Counted from the first letter of the stretch, positions 1 through 9,410 are shown. The stretch is DNA of 64,000 bases from Mucilaginibacter lappiensis (GCF_900155965.1 NZ_FTMG01000011.1:124001-188000); one strand, 5' to 3'. Made by a program: numbers and translations. Notes: generated by a model from the sequence alone, not told the origin.

Positions 1-641
1 CACAATGTACAGATAAGCGCATTAACCAAGTTACGCCAAAGCTATTTGAACGTTTCCCTACACCAGAGGATCTGGCAGCATCAACTCCCGAAGAGGTTTT
101 TACTTACATACGGAGTGTTAGTTATCCCAATAACAAAGCCAAGCATTTAGTAGGCATGGGTAAAATGCTGGTAGATGTTTTTAATAGTGAAATACCGGAA
201 GGTATCGAGAATCTGCAAAAAATGCCGGGTGTAGGGCGCAAAACCGCCAATGTTATTGCATCTGTAATTTTCGAAGAACCGGCTATGGCTGTAGATACAC
301 ATGTGTTTAGGGTATCTAATCGTATTGGTCTTACTCATAATGCAACCACACCGCTGGCGGTTGAAAAACAACTGATCAAACACATTCCCAAAGAATATAT
401 AGGTGTGGCCCATCATTGGCTCATACTACATGGCCGGTATATTTGCCTGGCCCGGAGCCCTAAATGTGAGATATGTCCGCTAACCTGGTTCTGCAAGTAT
501 TATGAACATAACAATACTGAAACAGCCCTGCTAAAAGCGGAAGCAGCCAAGATCAAAAAAGCTAAAGAAGCCAAAAAGAAAAAAGCATTGAATACCATTA
601 GTAAGGAGCTTAAGAAACGAAGTGTGGATAAAGATATTTGA
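1..641 (+). CDS. nth: Endonuclease III (DNA glycosylase/AP lyase), 5' end cut off by window
   Basis: Base-excision-repair enzyme that removes oxidised pyrimidines and nicks abasic sites. The reading frame is open from base 3, and the first visible residues (QCTDKRIN) match the region about 40 residues into the family, so only the N-terminus is missing. The helix-hairpin-helix reads LQKMPGVGRKTANVI with the catalytic Lys; the catalytic Asp is in AVDTHVFRV; the 4Fe-4S cysteines follow the C-X6-C-X2-C-X5-C pattern in CLARSPKCEICPLTWFC. Beyond the cluster there is a lysine/alanine-rich tail of about 40 residues that is longer than in E. coli Nth and may help bind DNA (inference). Confidence 0.96.
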   Translation, partial: QCTDKRINQVTPKLFERFPTPEDLAASTPEEVFTYIRSVSYPNNKAKHLVGMGKMLVDVFNSEIPEGIENLQKMPGVGRKTANVIASVIFEEPAMAVDTHVFRVSNRIGLTHNATTPLAVEKQLIKHIPKEYIGVAHHWLILHGRYICLARSPKCEICPLTWFCKYYEHNNTETALLKAEAAKIKKAKEAKKKKALNTISKELKKRSVDKDI

Positions 642-687
642 TTGGTATTGGGAGGTTGATTAAGTTTATCTGTTATTATTAAGACTT

Positions 688-763
688 GTCATCCTGAGGA
701 ACGAAGGATCTATTCATCAACTTGCATGTTGCATAATAGATGCTTCACTGCGTTCAGCATGAC
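688..763. repeat. REP-like inverted repeat, GTCATCCTGAG type
   Basis: The sequence starts GTCATCCTGAGGAACGAAGG and ends with the imperfect complement TTCAGCATGAC, giving a hairpin of about 76 bases between nth and recA. Closely related copies lie at 1966-2043 and 39494-39571, with a degenerate copy at 5127-5207. The stem is GC-rich compared with the AT-rich flanks. No coding sequence is present in this gap. Confidence 0.85.
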
Positions 764-824
764 AACTTTGTTAGGGTAGTAAATAAAATTACTAAAAAAA
801 TTAGTATTTTAAAATAAAACATTT

Positions 825-832
825 TATATTTG
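825..832 (+). promoter_or_regulatory. recA promoter -7 box
   Basis: TATATTTG matches the Bacteroidota -7 consensus TAnnTTTG exactly and lies 17 bases before the recA start codon. I do not see a clear -33 TTG, and no E. coli-type or obvious LexA dyad, so SOS control of recA cannot be argued from this sequence. Confidence 0.7.
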
Positions 833-849
833 TTGAAGAAAATTTTAAG

Positions 850-1869
850 ATGAGCACAGATAAAAATAATTCAGATAAGTTGAAAGCATTACAGCTTACT
901 TTAGATAAGCTGGAAAAATCATACGGAAAAGGTACCATCATGAAATTGGGTGATTCCGTTATTGAACCTACAGAAGTAATATCAACCGGCTCTTTAGGGC
1001 TGGATATAGCTTTAGGGGTTGGAGGCTTACCTAAAGGAAGAGTTATTGAAATATACGGACCTGAATCGTCTGGTAAAACCACATTGGCTATACATGCCAT
1101 TGCAGAGTCGCAGAAAAAAGGTGGTATTGCCGCATTTATTGACGCGGAACATGCCTTTGATCGTTTCTATGCTAAAAAATTAGGGGTTGACGTAGAGAAC
1201 CTATTGATCTCTCAACCAGACAATGGTGAGCAGGCATTGGAAATTGCCGACAACCTGATCCGCTCGGGCGCGATAGATATTTTAGTAATTGACTCTGTTG
1301 CTGCATTAGTACCTAAAGCGGAAATTGAAGGTGAAATGGGCGACTCAAAAATGGGTTTGCACGCGCGTTTAATGTCGCAAGCATTGCGTAAATTAACCGG
1401 TACTATTAGTAAAACCGGATGCTGCTGTATATTTATCAACCAATTGCGCGATAAAATCGGTGTAATGTTTGGTAACCCGGAAACCACTACTGGTGGTAAT
1501 GCCTTGAAATTTTACGCTTCAGTTCGTTTGGATGTACGCCGTATATCACAAATTAAAGATACCGACGAGGTTTCAGGTAACCGTGTTAAAGTGAAGATCG
1601 TAAAAAATAAAGTGGCTCCTCCGTTCCGCATAGCAGAGTTTGATATTATGTTTGGCGAAGGTATTTCAAAAGCCGGCGAGATCATTGACCTGGGTGTTGA
1701 ATACAACATCATTAAAAAAGCAGGTTCATGGTTCAGCTACGGCGAAACACGCCTGGGCCAGGGCCGCGATGCCGTTAAACAATTGATACTGGATAATCCA
1801 GAACTACAGGAAGAACTGGAAACCAAAATTAAAGAAACCGTTACCGGCGAAAGCTTGGTGGAAGAATAG
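850..1869 (+). CDS. recA: Recombinase RecA
   Basis: Forms the ATP-dependent filament on single-stranded DNA for homologous recombination and SOS signalling. At 339 residues it is of normal length. The Walker A motif GPESSGKTT is at about residues 70-78, Walker B at [10 protein letters not shown], and the signature segment [15 protein letters not shown] is followed by the usual [15 protein letters not shown] loop region. The acidic C-terminus ends TGESLVEE. The ATG at 850 is supported by the promoter box just upstream. Transcribed alone, with a strong terminator behind it. Confidence 0.99.
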   Translation: MSTDKNNSDKLKALQLTLDKLEKSYGKGTIMKLGDSVIEPTEVISTGSLGLDIALGVGGLPKGRVIEIYGPESSGKTTLAIHAIAESQKKGGIAAFIDAEHAFDRFYAKKLGVDVENLLISQPDNGEQALEIADNLIRSGAIDILVIDSVAALVPKAEIEGEMGDSKMGLHARLMSQALRKLTGTISKTGCCCIFINQLRDKIGVMFGNPETTTGGNALKFYASVRLDVRRISQIKDTDEVSGNRVKVKIVKNKVAPPFRIAEFDIMFGEGISKAGEIIDLGVEYNIIKKAGSWFSYGETRLGQGRDAVKQLILDNPELQEELETKIKETVTGESLVEE

Positions 1870-1870
1870 A

Positions 1871-1916
1871 CGAATTTCGGATTTTGGAATTTCGATTTCG
1901 GATTTGTGACATTGGG
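1871..1916 (+). repeat. Iterated-word arm (TTTCGGATTT family), single arm
   Basis: Directly after the recA stop codon the sequence repeats the words TTTCGGATTT, TTTCGATTTCGG and similar. The same words form complete inverted repeats at 36117-36239 and 43968-44131 and single arms at 5789-5820 and 41495-41519. Here no complementary arm follows; instead the arm leads straight into the recA terminator. Confidence 0.75.
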
Positions 1917-1917
1917 A

Positions 1918-1945
1918 AGCCTCTCCATTTGGGGGAGGCTTTTTT
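1918..1945 (+). terminator. Rho-independent terminator of recA
   Basis: A stem AGCCTCTCC / GGGGGAGGCT with a short ATTT loop is followed by a run of T. It resembles in sequence the terminator after the aconitase gene (5751-5779). Confidence 0.88.
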
Positions 1946-1965
1946 GTTTATACCAAAACCCTCTT

Positions 1966-2043
1966 GTCATGCTGAACGGAGTGAAGCATCTATTATACAA
2001 CATATAAATTGATGAATAGATCCTTCGCTGCGCTCAGGATGAC
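1966..2043. repeat. REP-like inverted repeat, GTCATCCTGAG type (opposite orientation)
   Basis: Starts GTCATGCTGAACGGAGTGAA and ends GCTGCGCTCAGGATGAC. It is the same element as 688-763 in the reverse orientation; the two copies flank recA. Confidence 0.85.
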
Positions 2044-2086
2044 AAACTTATCAAAGTACCTATCGGCAAGAAGATTATTTATCTTC

Positions 2087-2140
2087 ATCCATAAGTAATA
2101 AATCACTAATTCAACAAATCACTAATTCATTAATTAAACG
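2087..2140. repeat. Short iterated words (AATCACTAATTC)
   Basis: The word AATCACTAATTC appears twice in a row (2101-2125 region) followed by ATTAATTAAAC. It looks like one arm of the iterated-word repeats seen elsewhere but has no complementary arm nearby. Apart from this and the REP-like element, the gap 1946-2162 holds nothing I recognise. Confidence 0.45.
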
Positions 2141-2162
2141 TAATTAATATATTTAGCTCTAC

Positions 2163-3794
2163 ATGAATAAATGGGGCTTATTACTATTTTCTGTACTGAT
2201 TATTCAGTTTTGTGCCTGTCATAACACGGCCCCAGATTCTGGTAAAATCGTTTTTAATATTAACCTGGAGGAAGGGCTTACCTCGCTTGATCCGGCTTTT
2301 TGCCGTAACCACTACACCATTTGGATGGATAACCAGGTTTTTAATGGCCTGGTACAGATCAATGATAGCCTTAAAGTGATTCCCTGTATTGCCAAAAGCT
2401 GGGACATATCAGCCGACGGCCTTTTGTATACTTTTCATTTACGCAATAATGTGTATTTTCATGATGATCCGCATTTTACTGGTGGTGTTGGTCGCAAGGC
2501 CTTAGCCGCCGACTTTGTTTACAGTTTTGGAAGATTAATAGACCCTAAAGTAGCTTCATCCGGCTCCTGGATCTTTAGTGATAAAGTAGAGAGCAAGAAT
2601 TCATTTACTGCGCCTAATGATAGTACCTTCAACATCAGGCTTAAGCACCCCTTTGCACCTTTTTTAAGCATGCTTACGGCACAGTATTGCTCAGTGGTAC
2701 CCAAAGAGGTGGTGGAGTTTTATGGCAAAGATTTCAGGAGCCATCCTATAGGTACGGGGCCTTTTAAGTTCAAATACTGGAAAGAAGGGGAGGTGCTGGT
2801 GCTGCTTAAAAATGAAAAATATTGGGAGAAAGATGATAAAGGCAACCGCTTACCTTACCTCGATGCTGTTAAAGCCAGCTTTATTGCCGATAAACAGACC
2901 TCGTTCCTGGAGTTTATTAAAAAAGAGCTTGATTTTTTAAATGATATCGACGGCAGTTACCGCGATGATATCCTCACCAAATCGGGTAAGGTAACACAAA
3001 AGTATAAAGGCAAATTTGTTTTAAATACAGCCCCATATCTTAATACCATGTACCTGGGTATACTGGTAGATACCAATCTGGCTATTGTTAAAAAGTCGCC
3101 GCTTAAGATATTAAAAGTAAGGCAGGCCATTAATTATGCCATCGATAGGCAGAAGATGATGAAATACTTACGCAACAGCATGGGCACGCCCGGTTACGAA
3201 GGTTTCATTCCGGAAGGTATGCCTGGTTTCAGCAAAAATGTAAAAGGATATACGTATGACCCCGAAAGGGCGCGGCAACTATTGGCTGAAGCCGGTTTTC
3301 CCGATGGTAAAAACTTGCCCGAAATTTCATTGGCCACCACGGTAGGCTACCGTAGTTTGATAGAATACGTGCAGGGACAATTGGATAGAATAGGTATCAA
3401 AACTAACGTAGAGATCACCCAGGGTGCCAGCCTGCGCGAGCTGGTATCAAAAAATGGCATCAACTTCTTTTACGGTCAATGGATAGCTGATTACCCTGAT
3501 GGTGAAAATTATTTGTCGGTATTTTATTCAAAAAACAAGATCCCTTTCGGGCCTAATTATACCGGTTTTAACAATAAGAAATTCGATGCCCTGTTTGAGC
3601 AAACCTATCATGAAAAAAACGATGAAGCCCGCTATGCCCTGTATCAGCAAATGGATGGTTTGGTGATGGAGCAATCGCCGGTGGTGGTGTTATATTATGA
3701 TAAACTGGTGAATTTGTATCAGAATAATATCAGTGGTTATAGCCTGAACGGGCAAAATTTATTAGTACTTAAACGAGTGAAAAAAGCCCCCTGA
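2163..3794 (+). CDS. Peptide-type ABC transporter substrate-binding lipoprotein (SBP_bac_5)
   Basis: A 543-residue extracytoplasmic solute-binding protein of the DppA/OppA family. The N-terminus (MNKWGLLLFSVLIIQFCAC) is a lipoprotein-type signal with Cys17 or Cys19 as the acylated residue; neither lipobox is canonical. The body carries family hallmarks such as TSLDPAF, NGLVQIND, SDGLLYTFHLRNNVYFHDDP and HPIGTGPFKFKYW. No permease or ATPase genes lie nearby, so it is an orphan binding protein that must either work with a distant transporter or has another role, for example peptide sensing (inference). The ligand cannot be told from sequence. Confidence 0.9.
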   Translation: MNKWGLLLFSVLIIQFCACHNTAPDSGKIVFNINLEEGLTSLDPAFCRNHYTIWMDNQVFNGLVQINDSLKVIPCIAKSWDISADGLLYTFHLRNNVYFHDDPHFTGGVGRKALAADFVYSFGRLIDPKVASSGSWIFSDKVESKNSFTAPNDSTFNIRLKHPFAPFLSMLTAQYCSVVPKEVVEFYGKDFRSHPIGTGPFKFKYWKEGEVLVLLKNEKYWEKDDKGNRLPYLDAVKASFIADKQTSFLEFIKKELDFLNDIDGSYRDDILTKSGKVTQKYKGKFVLNTAPYLNTMYLGILVDTNLAIVKKSPLKILKVRQAINYAIDRQKMMKYLRNSMGTPGYEGFIPEGMPGFSKNVKGYTYDPERARQLLAEAGFPDGKNLPEISLATTVGYRSLIEYVQGQLDRIGIKTNVEITQGASLRELVSKNGINFFYGQWIADYPDGENYLSVFYSKNKIPFGPNYTGFNNKKFDALFEQTYHEKNDEARYALYQQMDGLVMEQSPVVVLYYDKLVNLYQNNISGYSLNGQNLLVLKRVKKAP

Positions 3795-3836
3795 TCTTTT
3801 GAAGGGGTAATTGTATAACATTTGATCATCTACTAT

Positions 3837-4325
3837 ATGAATACACAAAATGCAGCTTATTGGATTCAACGATTAACGTTGCAGTCACATCCCGAAGGCG
3901 GATATTATAAAGAGGTGTTCCGGTCAGAACAACAAATAAACCGGACCGGTGAAACAGCTATTAAACAAGCTTGTACATCCATTTATTATTTGCTGGAAGG
4001 TGAAGATTTCTCAGGCTTTCATCGCCTGGTATCAGACGAGCTATGGTATTTCCACGCTGGCTCACCACTTTATATCCATATGATTGATGCTTCCGGAAAT
4101 TATTTTCTACAGGAACTTTCGGCATCAGATACAGGGAGTCTCTCTGTCATCATACCGGGCGGAGCCTGGTTCGCATCAGAAATTCCGTCGAAAGAAGGCT
4201 TTAGCCTGGTAAGTTGTGCCGTAGCCCCGGGATTTGATTTCAGTGAGTTTGAAATGGCTGTAAAAAAGAATCTGACCACCGCATATCCTCGTTTTAGCGA
4301 ATTATTTAACAGACTTTGCCGATAG
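3837..4325 (+). CDS. Cupin_5 (DUF985) family protein
   Basis: A 162-residue single-domain cupin. The family pattern is clear: WIQRLTLQSHPEGGYYKEVFRS, then TSIYYLLEGEDFSGFHRL, ELWYFHAGSPL and a C-terminal GFDFSEFEM. Family members bind small ligands or metals; no reaction is established for most of them. The ATG at 3837 is preferred over an in-frame TTG five codons upstream because family members start close to this point. It is followed 33 bases later by the nucleosidase gene and may be co-transcribed with it. Confidence 0.88.
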   Translation: MNTQNAAYWIQRLTLQSHPEGGYYKEVFRSEQQINRTGETAIKQACTSIYYLLEGEDFSGFHRLVSDELWYFHAGSPLYIHMIDASGNYFLQELSASDTGSLSVIIPGGAWFASEIPSKEGFSLVSCAVAPGFDFSEFEMAVKKNLTTAYPRFSELFNRLCR

Positions 4326-4358
4326 GTCCAGTTTTTTTAACTATTAACATCTACATAT

Positions 4359-5120
4359 ATGGGTGAAAGAATAATTGGCATTATGGGTGCCATGCACGAA
4401 GAAATTAACAGCATCCTTCATCTCATGACAGGTATTGAAGAAATTTCCTTCGGCAGAAGAACATATTATACCGGAACTATCAACACTATTAAAACCGTGG
4501 TCGTTTTTTCCAGATGGGGTAAAGTTGCGGCAGCGACTACGGTAACCAGTCTGATCACCAGGTTTAACATTACCAGCCTGATTTTTATTGGTGTCGCGGG
4601 AGCTATCAATACCGAATTGAAAATAGGGGATGTAGTTATTGCCGACCGACTGGTACAGCATGATATGGATGCGCGGCCATTAATGCCCCAGCATGAAATT
4701 CCGTTACTTGGGATAACTTATTTCGAAGGAGATCCTGATTACATCACCATAGCGAAAAAAACCATTGATGCTATCATTGGCGATCATATCTATTCGTTTA
4801 TTGAGGAGCATGAAATTGAACGCTTTTTATTGCGTAATACACGGGTGTTTACTGGCACTATAGCCAGCGGGGATAAATTCTTTGCTGATCAGGCCGATAA
4901 GGAACAATTGCACGCTGCTCTCCCAGACATACGCTGTGTAGAGATGGAAGGTGCCGCCGTAGCCCAGGTTTGTTATGAATACGAGATTCCCTTCGTGGTT
5001 TTAAGAATTATATCGGATGAATCCAATGAGCATTCATCTATTGATTTTCCTGATTTTATCAAGAATGTTTCCAGCAAGTATGCCTATGAAATCATTAGGA
5101 ATATGTTTGCGTTGCTGTAA
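4359..5120 (+). CDS. mtnN: 5'-methylthioadenosine/S-adenosylhomocysteine nucleosidase-like protein
   Basis: Predicted to hydrolyse MTA and SAH to adenine plus the thioribose, serving methionine salvage and disposal of SAM-cycle by-products in the cytosol. Visible motifs are IGIMGAMHEE at the N-terminus, GVAGAINTELKIGDVVIADR, VEMEGAAVAQVC (ribose/purine-binding Met-Glu) and RIISDESNE with the putative catalytic Asp. At 253 residues it is slightly longer than E. coli MtnN (232), with an insertion around FIEEHEIERFLLRN. A related purine nucleoside phosphorylase-type activity cannot be excluded. Confidence 0.87.
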   Translation: MGERIIGIMGAMHEEINSILHLMTGIEEISFGRRTYYTGTINTIKTVVVFSRWGKVAAATTVTSLITRFNITSLIFIGVAGAINTELKIGDVVIADRLVQHDMDARPLMPQHEIPLLGITYFEGDPDYITIAKKTIDAIIGDHIYSFIEEHEIERFLLRNTRVFTGTIASGDKFFADQADKEQLHAALPDIRCVEMEGAAVAQVCYEYEIPFVVLRIISDESNEHSSIDFPDFIKNVSSKYAYEIIRNMFALL

Positions 5121-5126
5121 AGGGCT

Positions 5127-5207
5127 GTCATGCTGAGCTTCGTCGAAGCATGGTGGGCAAGGCCTCTACTTGCGATCCTTTGACAGGCTCAGCAGGCTCA
5201 GGATAAC
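5127..5207. repeat. Degenerate REP-like inverted repeat
   Basis: Begins GTCATGCTGAGCTTCGTCGA and ends CTCAGGATAAC. It has the same end words as the 688-763 element but with a rearranged middle (CCTTTGACAGGCTCAGCAGG), so it is a divergent member of the family. Confidence 0.7.
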
Positions 5208-5229
5208 AGGTTCTTTTCAAAAATGCAGC

Positions 5230-5625
5230 TTATTTGTTTTGCTTAATCTTAATTTCTTTTTTATCGAGTTCAATAGTAAATGATACTTTATCTTCAACGG
5301 CTTTACCAGTGTCAGTATCTAACGCCGGCTTCCAGGCTGGCGCAGCTATGATCAAAGATCTTAACGCGACTACAAAATCATTTTCGGCAATGGTACCTCC
5401 ACCAATTTGACGTATGATCAATGGTTTGATAAGTATTCCATCGGCAGATATCGTACTGGTATAAACCAATTTGGATATACTAAGATCAGGTGGCGCAATG
5501 CGTTGTATTTGACGTGTTAAAGAATCAGTAAAGGCAGTAGTGAGTACCGGGGGCGTTTTTTGGTTCTGCGCAAAGGCTAGCGTCGTCATTAAACAAACGC
5601 AAAATGCAGCTATTAATTTTTTCAT
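5230..5625 (-). CDS. Small secreted protein, possibly TonB-C-like fold
   Basis: A 131-residue protein with a classic signal peptide (MKKLIAAFCVCLMTTLAFAQ) and a small exported domain. The segment APAWKPALDTDTGKAVEDKV followed by SFTIEL resembles the end of TonB C-terminal-like domains (WKPA...G..V...F.I), so a periplasmic beta-alpha fold is plausible but not certain. It stands alone between two repeats. Function unknown. Confidence 0.7.
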   Translation of the reverse strand: MKKLIAAFCVCLMTTLAFAQNQKTPPVLTTAFTDSLTRQIQRIAPPDLSISKLVYTSTISADGILIKPLIIRQIGGGTIAENDFVVALRSLIIAAPAWKPALDTDTGKAVEDKVSFTIELDKKEIKIKQNK

Positions 5626-5750
5626 GAATAAAGTGGAAATCTGATAGTCAAGTTAGGTCATCTGAACGCTGTAAACAAATAATTTTAAAGGTCACTGTAA
5701 TTGTTATGCTATAGGTTTGGAGTAGATATTGTTCAAAAGGTAATCAACAA

Positions 5751-5779
5751 AAAAGCCTCCCCAAGACGGGAGGCTTTAA
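5751..5779 (-). terminator. Terminator of the aconitase gene, probably bidirectional
   Basis: Stem AAAGCCTCCC / GGGGAGGCTTT with T-runs on both strands. On the minus strand it follows the aconitase stop after a TTTCGG-type repeat arm, the same order as at recA. Confidence 0.85.
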
Positions 5780-5788
5780 AAACATTAA

Positions 5789-5820
5789 AAATCCGAAATC
5801 GAAAATCCGACTTCCGAAAT
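5789..5820 (-). repeat. Iterated-word arm (TTTCGGATTT family) at aconitase stop
   Basis: On the minus strand the aconitase stop codon TAA is the start of the arm TAATTTCGGAAGTCGG, followed by TTTTCGATTTCGGATTT. No complementary arm; a terminator follows. Confidence 0.75.
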
Positions 5821-8087
5821 TAAGATGCCATTTGCTTGCGGATAATGTTCAGCGCACCGCCAGCCTTAAACCACTCAATTTGCTGAGCGTTATAAGTATG
5901 GTTTACCGCGAACGAATCAACAGAACCATCTTTGTGGTGCAATACAACGGTTAACTGTTTGCCTGGAGCAAAAGTAGTTAAGCCGTCAATATCGATCACA
6001 TCATCTTCCTGGATCTTATCATAGTCGTTGGTATCGGTAAAAGTGATACCTAACATGCCTTGTTTTTTAAGGTTGGTTTCGTGGATACGGGCAAATGATT
6101 TTACCAGTATGGCACGTACACCCAGGTGACGTGGCTCCATAGCCGCGTGCTCACGTGATGAACCTTCGCCATAGTTTTCGTCGCCTACTACTACAGTGCC
6201 AATGCCATTCGCTTTGTAATCGCGCTGGGTAGCTGGTACCGGACCGTATTCGCCGGTCAGTTCATTTTTAACGTTATCAGCAGTATTGTTAAAATAGTTG
6301 ATAGCACCAATCAGCATATTGTTAGATATGTTATCCAGGTGACCACGGAATTTTAACCATGGGCCCGCCATAGAGATATGGTCGGTAGTACATTTACCTT
6401 TAGCTTTGATCAGCAATTTTAAGCCTTTCAAATCGGTACCTTCCCATGCTTTAAAGGGCTCCAGCAATTGCAGGCGTGATGATTTTGGATCAACAATAAC
6501 AGATACTTTGCTGCCATCCTCGGCTGGTGCCTGGTAACCTGCGTCTTCAACAGCGTAACCTTTTACCGGCATTTCAATACCTTGTGGTTCATCAAATTTC
6601 ACCTGCTCACCGTTTTCGTTGGTCAAGGTGTCGGTTAATGGGTTAAAGGTAAGGTCGCCTGCGATAGCAAATGCGGTCACAATTTCTGGCGATGCTACGA
6701 AAGCGTGGGTATTAGGATTACCATCCTGGCGTTTAGCAAAGTTACGGTTAAACGAAGTGATGATAGAGTTTTTGCGGGTAGGATCGTCGGTATGACGGGC
6801 CCATTGACCAATACACGGACCGCATGCGTTAGCCAACACCACACCGCCCATTTGACCAAAAGTATCCAGGTAGCCATCACGTTCAACCGTGTAGCGTACC
6901 AGTTCAGATCCCGGGGTAATAGTAAACTCAGCTTTGGTTTTTAATTTTTTATCGATAGCCTGTTTCGCGATAGACGCGGAACGGGTAATATCCTCATAAG
7001 ATGAGTTGGTACAAGAACCAATCAAACCAACCTCTAATTTGGTAGGCCAGTTGTTTTCTTTAACCGCTGTAGCGAATTTAGAAATAGGCCATGCCAGATC
7101 CGGAGTGAACGGACCGTTTACATGTGGCTCTAGTTCAGATAGGTTGATCTCAATCACCTGGTCAAAATATTGCTCAGGGTTAGCATAAACTTCTTCATCA
7201 CCGGTTAAATGTCCGGCTATAGTATTGGCAAGCTCGGCAATATCGCCGCGTTTGGTTCCGGTTAGGTAAGCAGCAATTTTTTCGTCATATCCGAAGATAG
7301 AAGTGGTAGCGCCAATTTCGGCACCCATGTTACAGATGGTGCCTTTACCTGTAGCCGATAGTGAACGTGCACCTTCGCCAAAATATTCAACAATAGCACC
7401 GGTACCACCTTTTACAGTAAGAATACCAGCCACTTTTAATATTACGTCTTTTGCTGATGTCCAGCCAGAAAGTTTACCGGTTAATTTAACACCAATCAGC
7501 TTAGGGAATTTAAGCTCCCATGGTAAGCCTGCCATTACATCGCAAGCATCAGCACCACCAACACCAATAGCAATCATACCCAAACCACCCGCGTTAGGCG
7601 TGTGCGAATCGGTACCGATCATCATACCACCCGGGAAAGCGTAGTTTTCTAAAACAACCTGGTGAATAATACCAGCGCCTGCTTTCCAGAAACCAATACC
7701 ATACTTATCAGAAACAGAGGCTAGGAAATCATAAACCTCGCGGTTTACATCAATAGCAGTATTTAAATCGGCAACAGCGCCAACTTTTGCTTGTATCAGG
7801 TGATCGCAATGTACAGTAGAAGGAACAGCCACTTGCGGACGGCCAGCCTGCATAAACTGCAAAAGGGCCATTTGAGCAGTAGCATCCTGCATAGCTACAC
7901 GGTCTGGTGCAAAATCAACATAATCCACTCCGCGGCCAAATGCTTTTTGAGCATCGCCCTCAGAAAGGTGGGCATATAAAATTTTCTCGGTTAAGGTTAG
8001 ATGTTTACCGGTCGCTTTACGGGCAGCATCCACACGGGTGCTGTAGCGATCGTAAACTTTTTTGATCATATCTAAATCAAAAGCCAT
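5820..8087 (-). CDS. Aconitate hydratase (mitochondrial-type aconitase)
   Basis: Interconverts citrate and isocitrate in the TCA cycle. The protein has 755 residues, the length of mitochondrial-type aconitases rather than of E. coli AcnA (~890) or AcnB. The 4Fe-4S ligands are Cys359 ([10 protein letters not shown]), Cys422 and Cys425 ([10 protein letters not shown]). Substrate-binding segments such as [26 protein letters not shown] and the swivelling-domain [15 protein letters not shown] are all present. Monocistronic, ending in a terminator. The start at 8087 gives [10 protein letters not shown], typical of the family. Confidence 0.98.
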   Translation of the reverse strand: MAFDLDMIKKVYDRYSTRVDAARKATGKHLTLTEKILYAHLSEGDAQKAFGRGVDYVDFAPDRVAMQDATAQMALLQFMQAGRPQVAVPSTVHCDHLIQAKVGAVADLNTAIDVNREVYDFLASVSDKYGIGFWKAGAGIIHQVVLENYAFPGGMMIGTDSHTPNAGGLGMIAIGVGGADACDVMAGLPWELKFPKLIGVKLTGKLSGWTSAKDVILKVAGILTVKGGTGAIVEYFGEGARSLSATGKGTICNMGAEIGATTSIFGYDEKIAAYLTGTKRGDIAELANTIAGHLTGDEEVYANPEQYFDQVIEINLSELEPHVNGPFTPDLAWPISKFATAVKENNWPTKLEVGLIGSCTNSSYEDITRSASIAKQAIDKKLKTKAEFTITPGSELVRYTVERDGYLDTFGQMGGVVLANACGPCIGQWARHTDDPTRKNSIITSFNRNFAKRQDGNPNTHAFVASPEIVTAFAIAGDLTFNPLTDTLTNENGEQVKFDEPQGIEMPVKGYAVEDAGYQAPAEDGSKVSVIVDPKSSRLQLLEPFKAWEGTDLKGLKLLIKAKGKCTTDHISMAGPWLKFRGHLDNISNNMLIGAINYFNNTADNVKNELTGEYGPVPATQRDYKANGIGTVVVGDENYGEGSSREHAAMEPRHLGVRAILVKSFARIHETNLKKQGMLGITFTDTNDYDKIQEDDVIDIDGLTTFAPGKQLTVVLHHKDGSVDSFAVNHTYNAQQIEWFKAGGALNIIRKQMAS

Positions 8088-8225
8088 TTGTATTTGATTT
8101 TTAGGTGAAAAGTAAACGAATTGATACCAAACCCAGTACCTGGACTCAGTGCGGCGAATTTACAAAAATTACTACTAAAAGCTGTCAGTCAATTGTGTAA
8201 ATGTTATTTGGAGATATTCTAAATA

Positions 8226-8262
8226 GGGTGGCTCCCTAATCTCCTAAAGAGGGAATACAACT
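8226..8262. repeat. C-rich dispersed repeat fragment (CTCCCTAATCTCC type)
   Basis: GGCTCCCTAATCTCCTAAAG followed by AGGGAATACAACTTT is a degenerate form of the CCCCCTAACCCCCTAAAGGGGG element seen at 9411-9443. It sits in the divergent gap between aconitase and the acetyltransferase. Confidence 0.55.
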
Positions 8263-8322
8263 TTCAGCAGGCAGTTTGCGGGGGGCGAGATTATGCTGCT
8301 ATGAAGGTACAGTTGGATGCTA

Positions 8323-8330
8323 TATATTTG
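8323..8330 (+). promoter_or_regulatory. -7 box of the acetyltransferase gene
   Basis: TATATTTG, an exact TAnnTTTG match, ends 9 bases before the ATG at 8340. It decides the start: an upstream in-frame ATG at 8301 would lie before the promoter. The mRNA should be leaderless or have only a few untranslated bases. Confidence 0.7.
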
Positions 8331-8339
8331 CCGGTTCAA

Positions 8340-8786
8340 ATGAAAAGCGAAAATATTTACCCGGTTAACAAAACGGACTATCCACTGGTTATAGAGGTTT
8401 GGGAAGCATCGGTAAGGGCAACACATCATTTTTTAACTGAGGCTGATATTCAGTTTTATAAACCACTGATATTGGATCAATACCTAGATGCAGTTGATCT
8501 TTACTGCACAAAAGCAAACGGTATGATTTCCGGCTTTTTGGGTTTAAGTGATGGTATGGTGCAGATGCTCTTTATCCATCCGGACTCAAGAGGCCTGAGC
8601 ATTGGAAAAGCGTTGCTCCAATTTGCTGTTGAGAAAGGTGTAAAAAAAGTTGATGTTAATGAACAGAACCAACAGGCAGTGGGTTTTTATGAACATATGG
8701 GGTTTGTGGTAACGAACCGTTCTGAAATTGATGGTTCAGGGAAACCATATCCTATACTATCTATGGAATTAACCGATCAGGCTTAA
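8340..8786 (+). CDS. GNAT N-acetyltransferase, YjaB-like
   Basis: A 148-residue acetyl-CoA-dependent acetyltransferase. It aligns along its whole length with E. coli YjaB: EVWEASVRATHHFL near the N-terminus, LFIHPDSRGLSIGKALL (acetyl-CoA pyrophosphate loop), VNEQNQQAVGFYEHMGF and SGKPYPILSMEL at the end. With the ATG at 8340 the N-terminus matches YjaB in length. The next gene starts one base after its stop, so the two are translationally linked. The acyl acceptor is unknown. Confidence 0.9.
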   Translation: MKSENIYPVNKTDYPLVIEVWEASVRATHHFLTEADIQFYKPLILDQYLDAVDLYCTKANGMISGFLGLSDGMVQMLFIHPDSRGLSIGKALLQFAVEKGVKKVDVNEQNQQAVGFYEHMGFVVTNRSEIDGSGKPYPILSMELTDQA

Positions 8787-8787
8787 T

Positions 8788-9381
8788 ATGGAAATAACGA
8801 TAACCGATTATCAGGATAACTGGCCGGATATGTTTGCCAGGGAAAAAGAAAACATCAGCAGGATACTGGCATTTTTGAACCCGGCAATTGTTCATATAGG
8901 CAGTACATCAGTACCCGGGCTTTGTGCCAAGCCGGTAATTGATATACAAGTAGGATTAAAAGATGCCGATGATCTGGATAGAACAATCGGACCGATGCAG
9001 CAGGATTATACCTATGTTAAAATGTTTGAACCCGACTGGCCATCGAGACGATATTACTGCCGTTATGAAAGTGAAAAAGGAGGTGTTATACCATCGCTCA
9101 TTTATGTAAATGATGTGCCATCTTCTAAACAGGGCTTAATATCCTTAACCCATATCCATGTTTTTGTAAAGGATACTGACGATTGGATCAGGCATATCGC
9201 TTTCCGGGATTACCTTGAGGCGCACCCCCATGAGCGCAACGCCTATTGCCAGCTGAAAAAAGAATTATCGAAAGTTGAATATGAAAATATGATAGCTTAT
9301 AAAGATGCCAAGAACGATTTTGTAAAAGAGGTTCAGCAAAAAGCCGTTACATGGTATAAAAAGCTGAATGGGATAAATTGA
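8788..9381 (+). CDS. GrpB/UPF0157 family protein (nucleotidyltransferase-like fold)
   Basis: A 197-residue protein with the GrpB signature at the N-terminus: ITDYQDNWPDMFAREKENIS and then HIGSTSVPGLCAKPVIDIQV. The GSTSVPG...KPVID segment corresponds to the GS..(D/E)-type nucleotidyltransferase core. Some relatives carry this domain fused to dephospho-CoA kinase; this one is free-standing. It forms a two-gene operon with the acetyltransferase. The substrate is unknown. Confidence 0.92.
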   Translation: MEITITDYQDNWPDMFAREKENISRILAFLNPAIVHIGSTSVPGLCAKPVIDIQVGLKDADDLDRTIGPMQQDYTYVKMFEPDWPSRRYYCRYESEKGGVIPSLIYVNDVPSSKQGLISLTHIHVFVKDTDDWIRHIAFRDYLEAHPHERNAYCQLKKELSKVEYENMIAYKDAKNDFVKEVQQKAVTWYKKLNGIN

Positions 9382-9410
9382 TCCGGGTTCCCCGCCTCAT
9401 GTGAACAGCC

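Noticed and set aside
850-1869. LexA box upstream of recA
   Set aside because: I searched the AT-rich upstream region for a clear dyad and found none.
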